Source: Paenibacillus_G sp049942825 (lineage in GTDB: Bacteria; Bacillota; Bacilli; Paenibacillales; NBRC-103111). From it: DNA of 64,000 bases. The stretch lies in assembly GCF_049942825.1 (NCBI RefSeq), contig NZ_CP187970.1, positions 372,001 through 436,000 on the forward strand, given 5' to 3'. Shown here in pieces: positions 33,178 through 41,525 of the stretch. The translations under genes and the position numbers were made by a program. Numbering within the stretch: the first letter of the stretch is position 1; each line of letters begins with the position of its first letter. The notes under the pieces were generated by a model, which had not been told where the DNA came from, made no database searches, and worked only from the letters and a program-made list of their open reading frames with translations.

Positions 33178-33213
33178 GAAAACGCCCCTTGCGCTGCAGG
33201 GGCGTTTTTGAGC
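33178..33213. terminator. Rho-independent terminator, bidirectional type
   Basis: AAAACGCCCC and GGGGCGTTTT form a 10-bp stem around TTGCGCTGCA with flanking A and T runs. It can serve the leftward YhfH-like gene and rightward transcription alike. Confidence 0.75.
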
Positions 33214-33235
33214 TATCGAGGACAAGTCATCGGCT

Positions 33236-33421
33236 TCATTCGTTGTTGTAAGAAGAGTCGGCCAAGGAACGGGTAAGGGGACTGAGCGGATAGAAGGTAA
33301 GGCCCTTGCAGGACGTACAGGTGCTGCTGTAGCAGTCCGCCATCTCTTCTATCGCACTGCCGCAGGTGTCGCAGCATCGGAGAGGCAGGTTCTCGTAGAA
33401 CTCGCTTGATCGCATATGCAT
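33236..33421 (-). CDS. YhfH-like small zinc-ribbon protein
   Basis: The 61-residue protein starts MHMRSSEFYENLP and has two Cys pairs: CDTCGSAIEEMADCY and TCTSC. The pattern EFYxNLPxxxCxxCGxxIEExxxCYxxxCxxC matches the small YhfH family of Bacillaceae as I remember it. The B. subtilis protein is shorter, and this one has an extra polar tail. A zinc ribbon is likely and the function is unknown. GGGAGTGAT precedes the start. Confidence 0.6.
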   Translation of the reverse strand: MHMRSSEFYENLPLRCCDTCGSAIEEMADCYSSTCTSCKGLTFYPLSPLTRSLADSSYNNE

Positions 33422-33660
33422 GATACCATCACTCCCTTTTTCCAGGATACTCCTACTATACTCGAATCCACTTGGGAATGTAAGCGATTTCTTGTCGACG
33501 GACTAACTATTTTTGCGCTGGCAAAGGAGACGTGTGTGAAATGTGTCAGCTCTTGATAACGAAGAGGAACGAAGGAACTTTGCATCGAAGTCCATCGGCA
33601 TGCATGGGCGATCATTTGCCAGATGCCAATGTATGAGGGGGCGAAAAGTGGAGGTGGGGG
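33422..33660. other. Non-coding flank of the 247-bp repeats
   Basis: I see no gene here. It contains the upstream region of the YhfH-like gene and leads directly into the repeat array. A near-repeat GTATGAGGGGGCGAAAAG (33630-33648) resembles GTATGAGGGGCCGAAAAG at about 37802, beside the other repeat array. Confidence 0.4.
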
Positions 33661-34155
33661 CGGGGCACCCGGGCATCCGGGCAAAGGGCGCGCAGACAGC
33701 GGATCGGACGCAAGCTTGCGCCAGCCGAAGTCTGCGCGCTTAGCCTCAAGCCTGAGGCTGGTCCGATATTGAAGCAGGGGTGTGAGTTAAACCGCGGAAG
33801 TGTTGGTTTGAGGTGCTGCGACTTAGGCCGGCTGGGGCAGTTAGCGTAGGATTAGCTGGAGCCAGCTTGCTGTGGAACAGCACATTACTCTGAGCGTGGA
33901 GATGGGGCGGGGCACCCGGGCATCCGGGCAAAGGGCGCGCAGACAGCGGATCGGACGCAAGCTTGCGCCAGCCGAAGTCTGCGCGCTTAGCCTCAAGCCT
34001 GAGGCTGGTCCGATATTGAAGCAGGGGTGTGAGTTAAACCGCGGAAGTGTTGGTTTGAGGTGCTGCGACTTAGGCCGGCTGGGGCAGTTAGCGTAGGATT
34101 AGCTGGAGCCAGCTTGCTGTGGAACAGCACATTACTCTGAGCGTGGAGGTGGGGG
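33661..34155. repeat. Two nearly identical direct repeats of 247 bp
   Basis: Unit 1 (33661-33907) and unit 2 (33908-34155) appear identical apart from the last few bases. Each holds GCGCGCAGAC...GTCTGCGCGC, a perfect 10-bp outer stem around GCGCAAGCTTGCGC, and a smaller GCCTCA-AGCC-TGAGGC hairpin. No conserved reading frame with a start signal is seen. The near-identity suggests recent duplication or gene conversion. Confidence 0.85.
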
Positions 34156-34320
34156 CGGGGCACCCGTGCATCCGAGCAAAGGACGCGCAGGCAGCGGATC
34201 GGGCACTCGGCCGATGCCAGCCGGAGCCTGCCAAGCACGCTGCTTGGCAGGCTTCGGAGCAGGCCAGCCTCCCCGGCAGGACGGGCGTGCTTCCCTGCTG
34301 CGTAGAGCAGTGCCGCTCTT
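34156..34320. repeat. Diverged third repeat unit with a long hairpin
   Basis: The unit starts like the 247-bp repeats (CGGGGCACCCGTGCATCCG) and then diverges. It includes CCTGCCAAGCA and TGCTTGGCAGG, an 11-bp perfect core of a longer stem (34227-34256) around a 3-nt loop. It ends just after the kinase gene's 3' end. Confidence 0.6.
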
Positions 34321-34332
34321 CCGCCTCTGAGG

Positions 34333-37300
34333 CTAGTCGACAGGAAGGACGATGGTCAGGCGGCAGCCATCGAGGTCGCCGGCAGAGAGGTACATGGAGC
34401 CGCCGAGCTGCTGGACCCGCTCTTTCATGGCCGTAAGGCCGTAGCCCATGGGGGCTCCTTCGTCGTAAGGACGTCCGTCATTGGTCAGCAGAAAATGCAG
34501 CTCCCGCTCTTCCTGGGTGAGCCGAAAACGGAAGCGCCGGCCGTCCCCGTGCCGCATGCCGTTGGTAAGCCCTTCCTGCAGCGCATGATAGATGACCTTT
34601 TTCTGCAGGGCACTCAGCGGGGGCATCGCCGAGATCCGGTGCTCCACCTCGATCCCCGACGTATCCTGCGTGTCGTGCAGCAGCTGGTGGAGTGCCGCGG
34701 TCAGATCATAATCCGCTGTGCTGGCTGAGAGCATGTGTACGGAATGGCGGATTTCGTTCATGCTTTTGCGGACGAGCTCCTGGGAGACATCGAGCTTCTG
34801 GAAGCCCTTTTCGTCGTTCTTGGCGATCAGCCGCTTGGCAGCCTCGATCTGGACGACGGTCGTCGTCAGCGTATGCCCGACAATATCATGAATCTCACGG
34901 GCAGCACGCCCCCGCTCTTCCGCCACGGAGAGCTCAGCGACCGCTTCGGCCGTCTCCCGCATCGATTCCTGCAGCCTGCGCTTCGTCTCTTCAAGCTCGA
35001 TGGTCCGCTCTTCCACCTGCGCCGCAAGGGAACGGTGCATGCGCAGCAGCTTCAGCTGCTGTTCTATGCGGGAGAGCAGTTCTTTTTTGACGACGGGCTT
35101 GGTCACACAGTCGTTCGCTCCCGCCTCGAAGCCATCGACAAGGCCGTCTGCGCGGTCTTTATCCGTCACGAGCACGATCGGCAGCTCGGTAGCCTTATAG
35201 CGGCGGCGGATAAGCCGGATCACTTCGTACCCGGTCATCCGCGGCATCATGAGGTCGATCAGGAGCAGATCCGGTTTCTCTGCGGTGATGGAGGCCAAGG
35301 CTTCAGGCCCGCTGGAGGCCTGAGCGACCGTATAAGGCTGGAGCGCCAGAAGATTATCGAGCAGCTGCAGGTTCACCGGATCCTCATCCACGATCAGGAT
35401 CCGGGCCGCAGGCCGAAAGGCACGGTGACTGCGCATATCCGGCAGCAGTCCGGCGGTGACGGAGCGGTTTGCGGTCTTTTCTTTGCGCCATTCGTCCGAA
35501 GGGGACTCCGGCATCGTATGTCCCCCGTCTGGTCCGGCCGGCGGTTCGGCGAAGTCGGAAGCCGAAGAGGCTTCCGCTGAGGGCTCAGTCCAGCAGGGAA
35601 GAGTAAAGCGAAACCGGATGCCGTCCGGGCCACTGCTGTGCTCAAGTGTCCCCCCGTATCCTTCCACGAGGTTCCTGACCAGAGTGAGTGAAGGTTCGTC
35701 TTCGGGTAATCTTCGGGCTGTGGGTGCTCCCTCCGAGTACGAGCCGAATGCCTCCAGAATTCTCTCCCGTTCGTTCTTCTGCAGTTCGATCCCGGTACCG
35801 AGAACGGTCACTTCCACGCAGCCGTCCCGCACGCCCGCATGGATGCCGATCTCCCCGCCGGAGGTAAAATCCAGCGCCTGACCGAGGAGGGTGTAGAGAA
35901 TCTGCTCCAGACGGTTCTCTTCCGCAGAGACCGAAGGCAGATCAGACGGGAGGGAGGCGGCGAGCATCACGCCTTTTTTGGCGGCCAGCGGGGCGAAGAC
36001 GTCGAGCGCAAGGCGGATGGAACGGTTGATCTCGACTTCGGTGCGCTGCTGCGGCAGCAAAGGTTTGGCCATTGAGAGATCAATCCTATCACGGGTAAGG
36101 CTGGCGAGGCGTTTGCCGCTGGAGACGGCCAGCTCCAAGGAGCTGCGCGCTGTCCGGTTGAGCGGCCCGGCAGCGCCGTCCAGCAGGGATTCGGCCAAGC
36201 CGATGATGCCGTTCAACGGTGCCTGCAGCTCACGCGATGCCATCGCAAGCCGTTCTTCATTCAGCCGGCTGACCGCGGCCAGCCGGCTGTTCTGACGCTG
36301 GAATTCTTCTAGGAAGCGTTCCCCCCGGCCATATGCCTCCGAGGAGCGCTGAAGAAGCATCATGCTGAGACAAATCAGGCAGAGAAGGACCGTCAGGAAA
36401 ATCCCGTCAGCCGCATCCCCCCCAGCAGAGATTCCCGTATCACGCCATGTGCCCGGGAGAAGACGGGACAGCACGGTCACCGCGATGGCAGCGGCCCATA
36501 CGGCACAGCCGGCGAGCAGCCAAGCGGCTGATTTCTCCTGGGAGCTGCGGTAAGCCTGCACGGCCAGCCAGGCGGTCAGGACAAGGGAGATCAAGAACAG
36601 AACGGGGAAGATCAGGGTCATGGTTTCTTTATACAACACGGGGTCCCAAAAGGCGGCCGCTAGACTGAATGCCAGCACAATGAACATGCTCCGGCGGAGT
36701 AACCGGCGCAAATGCAGCGGGCCGCTGCCGTAAGAGGATTCGAGCAGAGCGAATAAAGCGTAGGCCCCCGCCGGAAGGGTCAGCAGACATAGCTCCTGTG
36801 CTTGGTAGGGGAGGAACAGGGCGGCCATCTCGGCAGACAGCAGGGCACCGATGGCAGCCGAGCCGGCGAGCAGTGCGAAATAGAGATAAGCAGGCTGGGT
36901 ACGGCGGCGGAGATACAAGAGACAGCCGGAGACGGCGGCTCCGAGGAACATTGTGCCGGCCGTCAGGTGGGTCAGGTCGCGCCGGATGAGCCCGAGCCAT
37001 ACATTTCGTTCGCTGTCGATGGACAACTGCCCAAGTTGAAGACCCTGTCCGTCCTGATAGATCCGGACGAGGAGGTTTTGGCCGCTCTCCTCCACGGAAG
37101 GGGCAAGCCCGGCCGCAGATTGCGCCATTGGAAGCTGGAGGATAGGAAAGGAGCTGTCCAGAGGAAGCCCTCCCAGATAAGGCTGGTAGGAGGCGAGACC
37201 GCGGACATACAAGACGGGATGCTCCCATCCGCCTGCCGGAACAGGGCGTTTAAGCCATAGGTACCCGGTATACCGCTTGCCCGCGTACTGCGGAACAGCC

Positions 37301-37533
37301 TCGGTCCATGGCCGCCAGTCCGCTGCGGATTCATCCGCTGCCCGGCCGGCTTCGGCAGGAAGATCACCTATATGAACCGACCAGCCTCCGTCCCTGAGGC
37401 CCAGATCGTATCCTGCGGAAGAGACCGGCAGCAGAGGCAGGAAGCCGAGCAGTCCCGCGCCCGCCGCAGCCAGGATGAGCAGAAGGAGGACGGTCAGGGC
37501 CGGCCGGGTGAAGGCAGTGATTTGAAAGTGCAT
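34333..37533 (-). CDS. Multi-module 7TM sensor: degenerate HisKA kinase, receiver, then intact NarL-type kinase
   Basis: The 1066-residue protein starts MHFQITAFTRPALTVLLLL. An extracellular 7TMR-DISM-like domain (about 50-190; GYLWLKRPVPAGGW) precedes seven membrane helices (about 195-400). A first HisKA/HATPase module follows (about 425-650): the phosphoacceptor motif reads MASRELQAPLNGIIG, so Arg434 replaces His, and the ATP site is altered (LGQALDFT, VTVLGTGIEL). A receiver (about 705-820) is intact, with Asp760 in LLIDLMMPRMTG. The C-terminus is a HisKA_3 kinase with REIHDIVGHTLT (His882) and a NarX-type ATPase (QEGLTNGMRHGDGR, MGYGLTAMKERV). The NarL-type regulator gene lies 1.3 kb upstream in the same orientation and is the obvious target. 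I chose ATG 37533, which has AAGGGGG upstream. Confidence 0.85.
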   Translation of the reverse strand: MHFQITAFTRPALTVLLLLILAAAGAGLLGFLPLLPVSSAGYDLGLRDGGWSVHIGDLPAEAGRAADESAADWRPWTEAVPQYAGKRYTGYLWLKRPVPAGGWEHPVLYVRGLASYQPYLGGLPLDSSFPILQLPMAQSAAGLAPSVEESGQNLLVRIYQDGQGLQLGQLSIDSERNVWLGLIRRDLTHLTAGTMFLGAAVSGCLLYLRRRTQPAYLYFALLAGSAAIGALLSAEMAALFLPYQAQELCLLTLPAGAYALFALLESSYGSGPLHLRRLLRRSMFIVLAFSLAAAFWDPVLYKETMTLIFPVLFLISLVLTAWLAVQAYRSSQEKSAAWLLAGCAVWAAAIAVTVLSRLLPGTWRDTGISAGGDAADGIFLTVLLCLICLSMMLLQRSSEAYGRGERFLEEFQRQNSRLAAVSRLNEERLAMASRELQAPLNGIIGLAESLLDGAAGPLNRTARSSLELAVSSGKRLASLTRDRIDLSMAKPLLPQQRTEVEINRSIRLALDVFAPLAAKKGVMLAASLPSDLPSVSAEENRLEQILYTLLGQALDFTSGGEIGIHAGVRDGCVEVTVLGTGIELQKNERERILEAFGSYSEGAPTARRLPEDEPSLTLVRNLVEGYGGTLEHSSGPDGIRFRFTLPCWTEPSAEASSASDFAEPPAGPDGGHTMPESPSDEWRKEKTANRSVTAGLLPDMRSHRAFRPAARILIVDEDPVNLQLLDNLLALQPYTVAQASSGPEALASITAEKPDLLLIDLMMPRMTGYEVIRLIRRRYKATELPIVLVTDKDRADGLVDGFEAGANDCVTKPVVKKELLSRIEQQLKLLRMHRSLAAQVEERTIELEETKRRLQESMRETAEAVAELSVAEERGRAAREIHDIVGHTLTTTVVQIEAAKRLIAKNDEKGFQKLDVSQELVRKSMNEIRHSVHMLSASTADYDLTAALHQLLHDTQDTSGIEVEHRISAMPPLSALQKKVIYHALQEGLTNGMRHGDGRRFRFRLTQEERELHFLLTNDGRPYDEGAPMGYGLTAMKERVQQLGGSMYLSAGDLDGCRLTIVLPVD

Positions 37534-38054
37534 AACGATAAGGCCCCCTTCGCACGATAGGATGGCTATCCGGTTGTTCCGAGGGAGCCCGGCAGCACAG
37601 GAAATCCGAATTGTGAAAAACCGCACAGTTTTGGATGTATCCTCTCTACTATGAGGCATGGGACGGTCACATGATAAGTGACGCCAGTCATAAGTTCATG
37701 CATGAACTGCAGGACGAACCGCCCAGTGCACTTGACTATGGACAGCGAGAGAAAGGGAATACGGGGAAAAAGGACGGAAATCGAAACCGAGGTCAGCCGG
37801 TGTATGAGGGGCCGAAAAGGCGGGCGAAGGGCTCGACGGGAGAGGAGGCCAAGGGTTTGAAGCTCTAAGGGAAGGGCGCAGATCGGCAGTGAAATAGAGC
37901 GGGGGCGAAAACGCAGCGGGGAAAAGAAAGAGCAAGGGCAAGGCCGGTGCCCGTGCGGACTGGTGCTGCCCAAAGGTATACAGTCACAGATCCGGCCGGA
38001 GGGGCAGATTCCAATAAGCGGACAGGGTCAGCGGCACAGGAGGGGGACCCCGTG
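37534..38054. other. Upstream region of the 7TM kinase gene
   Basis: About 520 bp. Several open frames cross it, but none has a convincing ribosome site or family signature. The right part (from about 37945) is a decayed edge of the repeat array that follows. The kinase promoter lies at the left end and was not resolved. Confidence 0.45.
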
Positions 38055-38725
38055 CGGACAGGAAGCGGGGGAAAGTCAGGCATACCTGCAGCTCGATGCG
38101 GCTCCACAGGGCACGCAGCCAAGGCCAGCGGCATGACAGGGCGCTCGGTATGAGGCGGGGGCAGCGGCCGGGAGGGACTTCGTGTCGGACAGGAAGCGGA
38201 GGAAAGTCAGGCATACCCGCAGCTTGATGCGGCTCGACAGGATGCACGCAGCCAAGGCAAGCGGTATGACAGGACGCTCGGTAAGAGGCGGGGGCAGCGG
38301 CCGGGAGGGACTTCGTGTCGGACAGGAAGCGGAGGAAAATTCAGGCGTACCCGCAGCCTGATGGGGCTCCACAGGAAGCACGCAGCCAAGGCAAGCGGCA
38401 TGACGGGGCGCTCGGTAAGAGGCGGGGTTAGCAACGTCGGTGGGGACTCCGTGTCGGACAGGAAGCGGAGGAAAATTCAGGTATACCGGCAGCCCCATGC
38501 GGCTCCACAGGAGCCACGCAGCCAAGGCCAGCGCATGACGGGACGCTCGAGTAAGAGGCAGGGCCCGCGGCGCAGGGGGGGGACTCCGTGTCGGACAGGA
38601 GGCAAGGGAAAAGTCAGGTATATCCGTAGCTTGATGCGGCTCCACAGGGCACGCAGCCAAGGCAAGCGGCATGACGGGGCGCTCGGTAAGAGGCAGGATG
38701 CGGCGGAAGGAATCCCAGCATGCCT
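38055..38725. repeat. Five tandem imperfect repeats of about 131-137 bp
   Basis: Units begin with CGGACAGGAAGCGGRGGAAA at 38055, 38186, 38319, 38455 and 38592. Each contains GATGCGGCTCCACAGG, CACGCAGCCAAGGC and GACGCTCGGTAAGAGGC. Unit lengths differ by 1-5 bp, not in multiples of three, so the long minus-strand frame across them switches phase from unit to unit. That argues against a repetitive protein. Function unknown. Confidence 0.85.
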
Positions 38726-38833
38726 GGGGCTTCCTCCCCCCAGAGGGGCGAATCCAACACAAACGGCAGTCCAAGATTCCTTAGACTGCCGTTTGTGGGT
38801 ACGCTTCCGGGAACTGAAGGCCGCATCCGGGAG

Positions 38834-39505
38834 TTATGGAGTCATCCATTCCTTCAGGGCAAGAATGGCTTTCGTCCGGTCGTTGGTACCGATCTTGTTG
38901 TAGATCATCGACACATAGTTCTTCACGGTGCCTTCGCTCATGAAGAGCAATCCGGCGATCTGCCGGTTGTTTTTTCCCTCCATCATCAGGGAGATGATAT
39001 TCTTCTCCCGCTCCGTGAAGGAGATCCCCTCCGACTTGAGGCGCTTCGGATCGAATTCGGCGGTGGCGGCCGCAGAGGCCGAGGACAGCCGGGCCGCGAG
39101 CTTGGAAGCGATCACAGCGGGCATCATGAGCTGGCCTTTCACACAGTCGCGGATGGACTGGATGAGCTTGTCTCCCGGCATGTCCTTGAGCAGGAAGCCC
39201 GAAGCGCCGTTGGCGAGCCCTTCTACTATATAGTCGTCTTCGGCGAAGGTGGTGAGGATGAGGATAATCGTTTCGGGAAACTGTTTTTTGATCCGCTTCG
39301 TGCTCTCGATCCCGTTCATAATCGGCATTTGAATATCCATTAATACCAGATTCGGACGCAGCTGCTCCACCAGCTCAAGGGCCTGCTGGCCGTTCTCGGC
39401 CGTCCCTACGACCTCGAGGTCGTCCTCAAGAGTCAGGATCGTGTGCAGTCCGTCACGCATCAGGGTCTGGTCGTCCGCCAGGACGATGGTTGTCGGGCTG
39501 TTCAT
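38834..39505 (-). CDS. NarL/LuxR-family response regulator
   Basis: A 223-residue regulator with N-terminal receiver (VLADDQTLMRDGLHTIL; phosphoacceptor Asp57 in LVLMDIQMPIMNG; Lys in GFLLKDMP). A LuxR-type HTH forms the C-terminus (FTEREKNIISLMMEGKNNRQ, then SEGTVKNYVSMIYNKI). Start MNSPTTIVLADDQ at 39505 has GGAGTG upstream; longer in-frame starts lack this. The partner is most likely the NarL-type kinase module at the C-terminus of the 7TM sensor downstream (34333-37533), from which it is separated by the repeat array. Confidence 0.92.
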   Translation of the reverse strand: MNSPTTIVLADDQTLMRDGLHTILTLEDDLEVVGTAENGQQALELVEQLRPNLVLMDIQMPIMNGIESTKRIKKQFPETIILILTTFAEDDYIVEGLANGASGFLLKDMPGDKLIQSIRDCVKGQLMMPAVIASKLAARLSSASAAATAEFDPKRLKSEGISFTEREKNIISLMMEGKNNRQIAGLLFMSEGTVKNYVSMIYNKIGTNDRTKAILALKEWMTP

Positions 39506-39682
39506 GGTTTTCACTCCATTCATGCTTCCATTATAGAGCAATCCCCGGACGAATTGAATGCCCTGCTCCCTCTGCGCCGAAAAAATATGACCGCCCGCAT
39601 GATGCCGGTAACTGGTCATTGTGACCGGGCCGGTCCTATGATAAATAGCGTAAACCAACTTGAAACGATGAGGTGTCTATTC

Positions 39683-40027
39683 ATGAAACCGATGGAACCC
39701 GGCCGCCCGATCTCCGAGAAGGAAGACATCGAGCGGAACAAAACGTCCGCCGTGCTGGCCTATATTCTGTTTTTCCTGCCGGTCTTGACCGCCAAGGACT
39801 CCCGCTTCGCGATGTACCATGCGAATCAAGGGCTTCTTCTGCTGCTGACCGCGATGGCATTCAACATTATCCTGGGACTGATCCCCGTCATCGGCTGGCT
39901 GCTGATGCCCATAGCGAACTTGGCTGTCTTGGCGCTCGCCGTTCTTGGAATGGTGAAGGCTGCAAGAGGAGAACGCCGGCCGCTGCCGGTCGTCGGTTCC
40001 TTTACGCTGATTCCTTCGCCGGAATAA
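39683..40027 (+). CDS. DUF4870-like small membrane protein
   Basis: The 114-residue product shows a charged N-terminus (EKEDIERNKTSAVLAYILFF), the motif SRFAMYHANQGLLLLL and two further helices (IILGLIPVIGWLLMPIANLA and LAVLALAVLGMVKAARGE). YHANQG and this three-helix layout match the DUF4870/Tic20-like family of small membrane proteins of unknown function. GAGGTG precedes ATG 39683. It is divergent from the NarL-type regulator. Confidence 0.75.
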   Translation: MKPMEPGRPISEKEDIERNKTSAVLAYILFFLPVLTAKDSRFAMYHANQGLLLLLTAMAFNIILGLIPVIGWLLMPIANLAVLALAVLGMVKAARGERRPLPVVGSFTLIPSPE

Positions 40028-40252
40028 GCCCCAATCTCCTCCCGCAGGAGGACGACCTTCCACAGGCTGCGGCATCTTAACGAATGAACCCGAATTCTGG
40101 CCACGATACAGGGTACTGCACGTTCCCAGGTTTCCCCTTTCCGTTCCTCAGCCAGCGTGTACCCGTACCTAACGTGTCCCCGTACCCCATACGGTAAAAA
40201 AATCCCCTTCGTCTCCTGCCCCTCCGATCCCCCAAGTAAAGGAGAAGAATCC

Positions 40253-41449
40253 ATGTCCCCGACCTTCCCGCCTCCCGCAGGCTCCTCGGCCGTTCTGCAG
40301 CGCCCGGCGCCCGGCCGTACGGTCTTCACGGCCTTGTCCCCTGCAGCGGCGCCCGCTGCCATCCCCGCGGCCGAGCCGCTGCTCCTGCCCGCAGAGGCTT
40401 ACGGCGAGCTGCGCTGGCTGCTCGCCTCTGCGCTGCAGAGCCCGGCGGCCGCCGCCGTACGCCTGCAGCGCTGGCTCGGCACCCTGCCGGACGGTGCACG
40501 GCTGCCCGCGCTCTGGGCCGCCGCCATGCAGCAGCAGCTTGCCCCGGCCGCAGGCGCCGTCCCGCGGCGCCCGGCCCCGCCGGCAGCGCATGCCGCGCAG
40601 GCCGGCCTCGAGGCGGCGGCGCACCACACGGCCGCAGCGATGCTCGCACGGCTTGCCCCCCCGGACGGCGAGCTGCGCCTGCTGCTGCTCGGCCCCGGCA
40701 CCGCCTGCACGGCGGCGACTGTGCTCGAGCTGCTGCACGCCGCAGGCCGTCCGCTCCCCGCCAGGGTTGCCGTCTACGCCGCGGAGGCGGACCCGGCCGC
40801 TCTTCTCGCCGGCGAACGCGCCCTGCAGCGGGCCGGCACCGCCTGCGGTCTGGCGGTCCGCTTCCACGCGCTGCCGCTGCGCGGAGCTGTGCTGCCCGCC
40901 GCTTGGCCCGCCGAGCTGACCGCCGGGGGCGGAACCCTGCTCGCCTATGCGGCCGGTCGTCTGCCGGGCGCAGATCCGGCCGGCCCCGCGCCATCGGCTG
41001 AGCTGCTGGCAGAGGTGAACGGCCTGCGCCCGCGTGCGCTCGTGCTCAGCGTGCCGGACGCGGATCTCGCCGCGGCAGGCGGGCCGCTCGGCCGCTTCGA
41101 GGCCGCCTGGCCTTACTATGAAGCGCTGTTCCGCTGGCTGGGCGACCGCCTGCTGCCCGCAGGCGTGCGCATGTCCCTGCAGGCCCGTTACGGGGCGGGG
41201 CTGGCCTCGGTCCTTGGCGAAGCAGGCCCGGCTGGGGCGCCGACTCCAGAGGCACCGTGCGTACGGACGGCGGAGTGGATCCGCCGCCTGCAGGTCTCCG
41301 GGTACCGGCCCGCTCCGCTCCCGCCGGGACCAGGAATCGGCGGCCCGGTCACGGACGGGCTCCGCGTGCAGCCGAACCCGTGGTATTACGGGCTCTCCTA
41401 TGCGAATGTCAACCTCCAATCGGTCCTCTGCGCAATCCCCGCTTTTTGA
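40253..41449 (+). CDS. Putative GRAS-like / class I methyltransferase-fold protein
   Basis: The 398-residue protein is strikingly Ala/Leu/Pro-rich. A possible Rossmann segment is LRLLLLGPGTACTAATVLEL, followed by PARVAVYAAEADPAALLAGE, resembling a SAM-binding core. The C-terminal part (GRFEAAWPYYEALFRWLGDR, EWIRRLQVSGYRPAPLPPGP) resembles the end of GRAS proteins (a SAW-like region). Bacterial GRAS proteins are thought to be methyltransferase-like, small-molecule-modifying enzymes. The match is by eye and approximate. A strong ribosome site (AAAGGAG) precedes ATG 40253, and codon use is unusually G+C-rich. If not GRAS, it is an uncharacterised methyltransferase-fold protein. Confidence 0.5.
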   Translation: MSPTFPPPAGSSAVLQRPAPGRTVFTALSPAAAPAAIPAAEPLLLPAEAYGELRWLLASALQSPAAAAVRLQRWLGTLPDGARLPALWAAAMQQQLAPAAGAVPRRPAPPAAHAAQAGLEAAAHHTAAAMLARLAPPDGELRLLLLGPGTACTAATVLELLHAAGRPLPARVAVYAAEADPAALLAGERALQRAGTACGLAVRFHALPLRGAVLPAAWPAELTAGGGTLLAYAAGRLPGADPAGPAPSAELLAEVNGLRPRALVLSVPDADLAAAGGPLGRFEAAWPYYEALFRWLGDRLLPAGVRMSLQARYGAGLASVLGEAGPAGAPTPEAPCVRTAEWIRRLQVSGYRPAPLPPGPGIGGPVTDGLRVQPNPWYYGLSYANVNLQSVLCAIPAF

Positions 41450-41525
41450 AGCGAGCCCCCTCGGGTATAATGGAAAAGTACGGCAATAAAACGGCTCCGA
41501 GCCGTCCGCCGGCCCGGAGGTTCCC

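Noticed and set aside
33746..34238. Repeated minus-strand 61-81-codon frames starting MPGCPGAPP
   Set aside because: They arise simply because the DNA itself is repeated; no ribosome site and no recognisable domain.
37566..37973. Minus-strand frame of 135 codons upstream of the 7TM kinase
   Set aside because: No ribosome site and low-complexity Pro/Ser/Arg-rich composition; no domain.
38076..38774. 232-codon minus-strand frame with internal repeats
   Set aside because: The repeat units differ in length by non-multiples of three and the repeated peptide changes phase, so selection on a protein is not evident.
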